Shown here: piece by piece, positions 31,933 through 32,264 of the stretch
How the letters are laid out: the number at the start of each line of letters is the position of its first letter
Position numbering within the stretch: the stretch's first letter is position 1
Source of the DNA: JANXXV01 sp038230275
GTDB taxonomy: Bacteria; Acidobacteriota; Terriglobia; Bryobacterales; Bryobacteraceae
Direction: 5' to 3'
DNA: 32,264 nt
Assembly: GCA_038230275.1 (NCBI GenBank)
Contig: JBBRNO010000067.1
Span: 1-32,264, forward strand
The notes under the pieces: generated by a model
The model's database searches: none
What the model was told of the DNA's origin: nothing
What the model saw: the letters and a program-made list of their open reading frames with translations, nothing else
Position numbers and translations under genes: made by a program

Positions 31933-31949
31933 ATCGTATCCGCTAGAAT
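31933..31949. promoter_or_regulatory. paired divergent -10-like boxes between thiO and the aminotransferase gene
   Basis: The complement of 31933-31938 reads TACGAT, 11 nt before the thiO ATG. On the plus strand TAGAAT at 31944-31949 ends 10 nt before the ATG at 31960. With 38 bp between the two starts there is little room for leaders. Confidence 0.4.
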
Positions 31950-31959
31950 GTTGGGATCT

Positions 31960-32264
31960 ATGCACCGCTACATTCTTCACAACGACTCCATCCGCGAAGC
32001 GAGTGAGAAAGTGCTTTCCGCCGGTCAGGTAGGATTTCTCAATGGCTGGGGTGTCTTCAGCACCATCCGCGTGGCCAGCGGGGTTTTGTTCGAATTTGAA
32101 CGGCACTTTGCGCGCATGAAACGGGATGCTCAATTGATAAAAGTTCCGTTTCCTGGAGATCCGGACTGGCTGGAGCAGCGTCTGTTACGGCTGTTGGAAC
32201 GCAACGAAGCTAAGCATGCAACGTTGCGAGTGGCGGTAGTGCGCAATCGCGGCGGCCTGTTCGA
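31960..32264 (+). CDS. class IV aminotransferase / aminodeoxychorismate lyase-like, 5' part
   Basis: The first 101 codons; the gene runs off the window. MHRYILHNDSI is followed by GQVGFLNGWGVFSTIRVASG and FEFERHFARMKRDAQLI, the opening of PLP fold-type IV enzymes (branched-chain aminotransferase IlvE, D-amino acid aminotransferase, PabC). The PLP lysine is beyond the window end, so the subgroup cannot be decided. An in-frame ATG at 31948 overlaps the TAGAAT box and is less likely as the start. It is divergent from thiO. Confidence 0.9.
   Translation, partial: MHRYILHNDSIREASEKVLSAGQVGFLNGWGVFSTIRVASGVLFEFERHFARMKRDAQLIKVPFPGDPDWLEQRLLRLLERNEAKHATLRVAVVRNRGGLF

Overview
The window reads as a stretch of an Acidobacteriota chromosome, most likely the Bryobacterales/Solibacter branch. 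This placement is inferred from gene content and rests on no search. The pointers are a GMC oxidoreductase with a Tat-exported gluconate-dehydrogenase subunit 3 partner, a KHGLTS-type paralogous protein, many secreted proteins and moderately high GC. Coding is dense on both strands. I saw no rRNA, tRNA, CRISPR array or intact insertion sequence.

Layout. 1-2177 (+): the 3' part of a GMC oxidoreductase and its small subunit. 2185-6594 (-): an operon egtB, egtD, then ATPase, permease and lipoprotein binding protein of an osmoprotectant-type ABC transporter, all overlapping or nearly touching. It joins ergothioneine synthesis to an uptake system that resembles the known ergothioneine transporters (EgtUV). 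6737-9861 (+): short-type glycogen phosphorylase and a Cys-rich zinc-binding protein. 9862-14062: a looser, accessory-looking stretch with a dispersed repeat, a secreted glycosidase-like protein and its FG-GAP-like partner, a KHGLTS protein, about 630 bp of non-coding sequence with an IS256-like end, a HEPN-like protein and a doubtful small ORF. 14066-18122 (-): a tandem U32 protein with two Cys4 sets, a Nudix hydrolase and an unrecognised 381-residue protein. 18173-21991 (+): M20 dipeptidase, MurJ and a coiled-coil zinc-ribbon protein.

22047-23048 (-): a heptose-phosphate kinase of the RfaE1 type. 23116-26980 (+): a D-2-hydroxyacid dehydrogenase with an apparent signal peptide, a MetH-like folate-binding domain protein lacking a normal start codon, and an EF-G-like GTPase. 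27170-29752 (+): a LysM lytic transglycosylase and a histone-H1-like protein with an acidic head, each with its own promoter and terminator candidates. 29863-32264: a small protein divergent from a HipA-like kinase, ThiO glycine oxidase converging on the kinase with a 50-bp overlap, and the start of a class IV aminotransferase.

The observations most worth a second look are the egtBD-transporter operon, a recurring TANNNT box 8-12 nt before start codons that suggests leaderless transcripts, the exported NAD-type dehydrogenase, the missing start codon of the folate-domain gene and the acidic/H1-like chimera.
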